Shown here: piece after piece, positions 59,289 to 62,550 of the stretch
How the letters are laid out: each line of letters begins with the position of its first letter
Position numbering within the stretch: the first letter of the stretch is position 1
Assembly (NCBI GenBank): GCA_002501205.1
Contig: DLRW01000062.1
Location: 1-62,550, forward strand
Source of the DNA: Flavobacteriales bacterium UBA7878
GTDB taxonomy: Bacteria; Bacteroidota; Bacteroidia; Flavobacteriales; Schleiferiaceae
Length of the DNA stretch: 62,550 bases
Direction: 5' to 3'
Notes under the pieces: model-generated
Seen by the model: only the letters and a program-made list of their open reading frames with translations
The model's database searches: none
What the model was told of the DNA's origin: nothing
Position numbers and translations under genes: made by a program

Positions 59289-60457
59289 TTTTGGAAGATT
59301 TCCTTAGCCCGGTGGGCAGGAGCATAATTGAGTCTTGTGCTCAGGCCAATGAGCAAATATTTGGTAAGCGAATTGGTATCCATCAGGAAATCGAAGGCCT
59401 TCCGGAAATAGAAAATTACAAGTTAGCCCTGATCGGGGTCATGGAAGATCGCGGTAGTGATAATGCCGGATCGGCTCAAAGCCCGGATCAAGTGAGAAAG
59501 TACCTCTACAATCTCTATTGGGGTAATTGGGATGCCCCGGTTTGTGACCTGGGAAATATCTATTCCGGCGAAAAACTGGCCGACACGATGTTTGCCTTGC
59601 GTGAAGTTTGCTTTGAACTGATTAAGCGCAATATTGTCCCGATTATCATCGGTGGTAGTCAGGATTTAACTTACGGTAATTACCGCGCTTACGATCGTTT
59701 GGAACAGACGGTAAATTTAGTTTCGATCGATTCCCAATTTGACTTAGGTAAGCAGGATGACAAATTAACGCATCGCTCTTTCCTAAGCCATATCATATTA
59801 CAGAAGCCCTACATCCTTTACAATTTCAGCAATATTGGCTACCAAAGCTATTTTGTGAATCAAGAAGAAGTAGACCTGATGGAGCGCATGTACTTCGATA
59901 TTCACCGATTAGGCAATATGCGACAGGATATCGGCGAAAGCGAACCCATATTACGAGATGCCGATATTGTAAGTTTTGATTTATCCGCACTTCGCCAAAG
60001 TGATGCTCCAGGCAACACTTTTCACAGTCCCAATGGGTTTAGTGGAGAGGAAGCTTGTGCCCTGGCACGCTATAGCGGAATTAGTGACAAATTGAGCTCC
60101 TTCGGCATTTATGAATGCAATGCTTTAGCTGACAAAGAAGGTCGAACTGCCCATTTGGTAGCGCAAATGGTCTGGTACTTTTTAGAAGGATTTAACCTTC
60201 GAAAAGGTGACTATCCCTTCGCGAGAAAGGAGGATTATCAACGATTTACCGTACTTATTAACGATGGTGAGTACGAATTGGTCTTTTATAAAAGCCCTCT
60301 GAGTGGTCGCTGGTGGATAGAAGTTCCGGTACGTGAAAGTGCTGGCTTAAGCTCCGACCGACACAAGCTAATCCCCTGTTCTTATGTGGATTACCAAGAG
60401 GCTATGCAGAATGAAATACCGGACCGCTGGTGGCGCGCAATGCAGAAAGCATTGTAA
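59285..60457 (+). CDS. Arginase/formimidoylglutamase-fold protein with degenerate metal site
   Basis: Ureohydrolase-superfamily protein, 390 residues. The fold pattern is clear: LALIGVMEDRG, then IIIGGSQDLTYGNY, VSIDSQFDLG and VSFDLSALRQSDAPG. These line up with the family motifs GGDHS, DAHxD and DxDxxDPxxAPG, but three of six manganese ligands are changed: His to Gln in the first, His to Gln in the second, and the second Asp of the third to Ser. It should not be an active ureohydrolase as written. It overlaps topA by ATGA and precedes porP/gldK, a neighbourhood linked to type IX secretion and gliding. A C-terminal extension (about residues 320-390) follows the fold. It would often be auto-annotated as formimidoylglutamase (HutG), which the missing ligands argue against. 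Confidence 0.85.
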   Translation: MILEDFLSPVGRSIIESCAQANEQIFGKRIGIHQEIEGLPEIENYKLALIGVMEDRGSDNAGSAQSPDQVRKYLYNLYWGNWDAPVCDLGNIYSGEKLADTMFALREVCFELIKRNIVPIIIGGSQDLTYGNYRAYDRLEQTVNLVSIDSQFDLGKQDDKLTHRSFLSHIILQKPYILYNFSNIGYQSYFVNQEEVDLMERMYFDIHRLGNMRQDIGESEPILRDADIVSFDLSALRQSDAPGNTFHSPNGFSGEEACALARYSGISDKLSSFGIYECNALADKEGRTAHLVAQMVWYFLEGFNLRKGDYPFARKEDYQRFTVLINDGEYELVFYKSPLSGRWWIEVPVRESAGLSSDRHKLIPCSYVDYQEAMQNEIPDRWWRAMQKAL

Positions 60458-60528
60458 TAAATCGAGCGTTCATCAACAAAAAGCCGTGAAAAATTAACTG
60501 CGGCTTAAGGCATATTTGTTCAAAGCTT

Positions 60529-60536
60529 TATATTTG
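60529..60536 (+). promoter_or_regulatory. Candidate -7 element before porP/sprF
   Basis: TATATTTG matches TAnnTTTG and lies 45 bases before the ATG at 60582. The -33 region has only TTA. Confidence 0.45.
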
Positions 60537-60551
60537 GGATTTCAACAAAGT

Positions 60552-60560
60552 GTTGTCAAC
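60552..60560 (+). promoter_or_regulatory. GTTG-T-CAAC palindrome before porP
   Basis: A short palindrome ending 21 bases before the porP ATG; a near copy lies at the same distance before gldK. Confidence 0.35.
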
Positions 60561-60581
60561 AATTAATACTAACCCGATTTG

Positions 60582-61529
60582 ATGAAGAAAATCTACCTCA
60601 TCATGGTGCTTGCATTCCCGCTTTTCCTTTTAGGTCAGCAGGATGTGCAATTCAGCCAATACATGTTCAATCGCGTTTATTACAATCCCGGTGTTGCTGG
60701 TTCCGGAGGCGCCATTTGCATTAACGGTTTGCACCGCAGTCAGTGGGTAGGTTTTGAAGGAGCCCCCATAACCCAGAATATCAATATCAATGCGCCTTTT
60801 AAAAAGCTACACGGCGGAATTGGCTTAAGCATTGTTAATGATCAAATTGGCTTCTTCAATAATATTTCTGCCCGTTTAATGTACGGTTACCAAATCGAGT
60901 TAAGCACCGGTTCCTTGGGTATTGGTTTAGGAGCCTCTTTCCTAAATAATCAAATCGCCAGCAGCGGTTGGATTCCTTCGGATGGTGTAAATGGTGCATT
61001 AGATCCAGGTGTTTACGGATTAAATGAAACCGGTTTTCAAGTAGACGGAATCTTTGGTATTTACTACGAGAGTCAAAATATTTGGGGTGGTATTTCCTCT
61101 ACCCGCGTTATTGAAAGCTCCACAGAGGTAGGTTCTTTTAATGGTCTTACATCTACTTTGATCCGCAATGCCCGCCACTATTATTTAATGGGTGGATACA
61201 ATTGGGCAGTACCCGCAAGTAACTGGGAATTACGTCCTAGCATGTTATTAAAATTAGCATCCGGCTCTACTACCTTCGACATAAATGCGATGGGAGTATA
61301 TAATAATAAGTTTTGGGGTGGCGTTACATACAGGCTACAGGACGCGGTTGCGGTTATGATAGGCTGGCAAGCGACACCTGGATTTAAACTAGGGTACTCA
61401 TACGATGTTGCAACATCAGCGCTTTCTACCAGAGGTGGTGGAAGCCACGAAATAATGGCGAGTTACTGTTTTAAAATAGTAATTCCCCCTCCCACAACGG
61501 GAAGTCATAAGAACCCAAGATTTTTGTAA
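60582..61529 (+). CDS. Type IX secretion PorP/SprF family outer-membrane protein
   Basis: 315-residue outer-membrane protein with a signal peptide (MKKIYLIMVLAFPLFLLGQ). The start of the mature part, QDVQFSQYMFNRVYYNPGVAGS, and the following ICINGLHRSQWVGFEGAP are the PorP/SprF signature. The rest is made of alternating strands expected for a beta-barrel (YGYQIELSTGSLGIGLGASF, then FKLGYSYDVATSAL). PorP/SprF proteins attach T9SS cargo or gliding adhesins at the surface. It lies 57 bases before gldK in the same orientation. An in-frame TTG at 60579 is ignored. Confidence 0.94.
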   Translation: MKKIYLIMVLAFPLFLLGQQDVQFSQYMFNRVYYNPGVAGSGGAICINGLHRSQWVGFEGAPITQNININAPFKKLHGGIGLSIVNDQIGFFNNISARLMYGYQIELSTGSLGIGLGASFLNNQIASSGWIPSDGVNGALDPGVYGLNETGFQVDGIFGIYYESQNIWGGISSTRVIESSTEVGSFNGLTSTLIRNARHYYLMGGYNWAVPASNWELRPSMLLKLASGSTTFDINAMGVYNNKFWGGVTYRLQDAVAVMIGWQATPGFKLGYSYDVATSALSTRGGGSHEIMASYCFKIVIPPPTTGSHKNPRFL

Positions 61530-61556
61530 TATAGCAGCCCCTGTTTTCAACAGACT

Positions 61557-61566
61557 GTTGATCAAC
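61557..61566 (+). promoter_or_regulatory. GTTG-AT-CAAC palindrome before gldK
   Basis: Ends 20 bases before the gldK ATG, matching the element before porP; CTGTT-TTC-AACAG at 61541-61553 is a further inverted repeat. Confidence 0.35.
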
Positions 61567-61586
61567 GGAAAACAACGTCAAGAGAC

Positions 61587-62550
61587 ATGAAGAAACTGAT
61601 TTCCATAGCCTTAAGCTCCGTGCTTCTGATCAGTTGTAGCAGCAATGACTACGGCGAATTAGTGGGCGTGCAGAATAGACCTACTTGGTATCCTGCACAA
61701 CCTTACGGAATGGTTTATATCCCCCAGGGCTCCTACAATATGGGAAACTCTGATCAGGATGTGCCTTATAGCTTGATCTCTCCAACTAAAACCGTTTCGG
61801 TTCCTTCCTTCTGGATGGATCAAACCGAAATCACCAATAACGAGTATCGCCAGTTCATTCATTGGGTGCGCGACTCAATTCTTCGTTTTCGCCTTGGTGA
61901 GGACGGATTAGTGGAAGGTTACGAATTAATTGAAGCCGCTAACAAAGAAGATCAAACCTTCTTTGATGAGTACGTTTCACTTAACTACCCCGATAGTATG
62001 CAACGTCATATTAATTGGGAGCCCATGTTAGAGTGGCGCACCGAAAACTATCCTTCGGCTGAGTACACTGAAATTATTGAAGGTTTATACTTACCACCAG
62101 AAGAACAATTTATGGGAGGCCGTATGATTGATTCTCGCCAGTTGAATTATGCCTTCTTCTGGATCAACAAACAGAAAGCTGCACGTAAATCAAACCGTGT
62201 GATGTTTGATCATAATGATTCCGATCAGGATGGTGAGCGTTTCTCTTACCGAGATTATATTAAGGACAATAAAGAGATCTCTGACCGTAGCTCTTTCTTT
62301 GAAGGTGGGGTGATCAATATTTATCCTGACACTTTATGCTGGATTCATGACTTCACCTACAGTTACAATGATCCGATGCACGACAAATATTTCTGGCACC
62401 CTGCTTTTGATGAGTATCCCGTAGTGGGCTTAAGCTGGTATCAAGCGCGTGCTTTCTGTAATTGGAGAACCAAGTATCGCAATGACTACTTACGTAATTC
62501 CGGTTATTTCACAGAGCAAGAATTCCGATTACCTACTGAAGCTGAATGGG
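61587..62550 (+). CDS. gldK: Gliding motility / T9SS lipoprotein GldK, 3' end missing
   Basis: Forms the periplasmic/outer-membrane ring of the type IX secretion system with GldN. The frame runs open to the window end. The signal ends at a lipobox-like Cys (SVLLISC), and the mature part has the formylglycine-generating-enzyme-like fold: MVYIPQGSYNMGNSDQD, FWMDQTEITNNEYRQF, then VVGLSWYQARAFCNWRTKYR and EFRLPTEAEW near the cut. An insertion of about 180 residues separates the two halves, as in GldK. The gldL-gldM-gldN genes would be expected to the right. Confidence 0.93.
   Translation, partial: MKKLISIALSSVLLISCSSNDYGELVGVQNRPTWYPAQPYGMVYIPQGSYNMGNSDQDVPYSLISPTKTVSVPSFWMDQTEITNNEYRQFIHWVRDSILRFRLGEDGLVEGYELIEAANKEDQTFFDEYVSLNYPDSMQRHINWEPMLEWRTENYPSAEYTEIIEGLYLPPEEQFMGGRMIDSRQLNYAFFWINKQKAARKSNRVMFDHNDSDQDGERFSYRDYIKDNKEISDRSSFFEGGVINIYPDTLCWIHDFTYSYNDPMHDKYFWHPAFDEYPVVGLSWYQARAFCNWRTKYRNDYLRNSGYFTEQEFRLPTEAEW

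Noticed and set aside
59285..60457. Functional formimidoylglutamase (HutG) completing the histidine pathway with hutU
   Set aside because: Three of the six metal ligands are missing and the gene is coupled to topA some 50 kb from hutU.
60481..60506. AAGCCG/CGGCTT hairpin as terminator of the arginase-like gene
   Set aside because: The stem is 6 bp with a 14-base loop and no T-run on the plus strand.
1..62550. CRISPR arrays, tRNA, rRNA, insertion sequences or prophage
   Set aside because: No evenly spaced direct repeats, cloverleaf-like stretches, transposase or phage genes were seen in either strand.

Overview
The window reads as a chromosomal segment of a member of the Bacteroidota, most likely a marine-type Flavobacteriales or close relative. 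The grounds are GldK and PorP/SprF of the type IX secretion system (T9SS) and gliding machinery at the right edge, a secreted metalloprotease with a T9SS C-terminal sorting domain, a urocanate hydratase of about 670 residues (the long Bacteroidota form), the division/cell-wall gene order mraZ to ftsZ without ddl or murF, and several -7 promoter elements of the TAnnTTTG type. I saw no phage, insertion sequence, CRISPR array, tRNA or rRNA.

Layout. (1) 1-8.0 kb: the end of rnhB, a large lipoprotein with a propeller-like C-terminus, then minus-strand genes (DUF3784/PH-like and DUF2809 membrane proteins, a YdeI/DUF1801-type protein, and a coupled trio of AraC regulator, PLP-dependent ACC-deaminase-like enzyme and LysM glucosaminidase). 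A small family of intergenic palindromes lies at 3.1-4.0 kb. (2) 8.3-15.4 kb, plus strand: a 53-codon DUF5522 gene overlapping hutU, a terminator, then rsgA and a tight chain of small enzymes (SnoaL-like, methyltransferase, M23 peptidase, GNAT, DinB), ending with a secreted alpha/beta hydrolase. (3) 15.4-25.6 kb: accessory secreted and membrane proteins, including an S41 peptidase lipoprotein, a matrixin-like T9SS cargo, a voltage-gated-type potassium channel and an orphan HsdR_N-type nuclease. (4) 26.1-41.7 kb: the complete dcw operon mraZ-rsmH-ftsL-ftsI-murE-mraY-murD-ftsW-murG-murC-ftsQ-ftsA-ftsZ, most junctions overlapping, closed by a strong terminator. (5) 41.8-50.1 kb: yqeY, a methyltransferase, a LuxR-type response regulator with its TPR histidine kinase, a secreted helical protein, groES-groEL, a bcp-type peroxiredoxin and a small lipoprotein. 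(6) 50.3-56.8 kb, minus strand: a probable operon miaB - secreted protein - sigma-54 activator - lptE - very acidic 829-aa protein - secG. (7) 57.0-62.6 kb, plus strand: topA coupled to a degenerate arginase-fold protein, then porP/sprF and the 5' part of gldK.

How the genes work together. The dcw operon supplies lipid II synthesis (MurC, D, E, G, MraY) and the septal machinery (FtsI, L, Q, W, A, Z). MurE carries the DNPR motif typical of meso-diaminopimelate addition. The secG/lptE operon and the porP/gldK genes serve envelope biogenesis and protein export. GroES/GroEL and the peroxiredoxin are divergent across a region holding a perfect 11-bp inverted repeat that may be a shared stress operator. 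No clear new defence or mobile system was found. The most interesting points are the metal-site-degenerate ureohydrolase fused by a start/stop overlap to topA beside T9SS genes, matched GTTG/CAAC palindromes about 20 bases before the porP and gldK starts, paired GTGGG boxes in both orientations before mraZ, the palindrome family at 3-4 kb, and the hidden DUF5522 gene in front of hutU.
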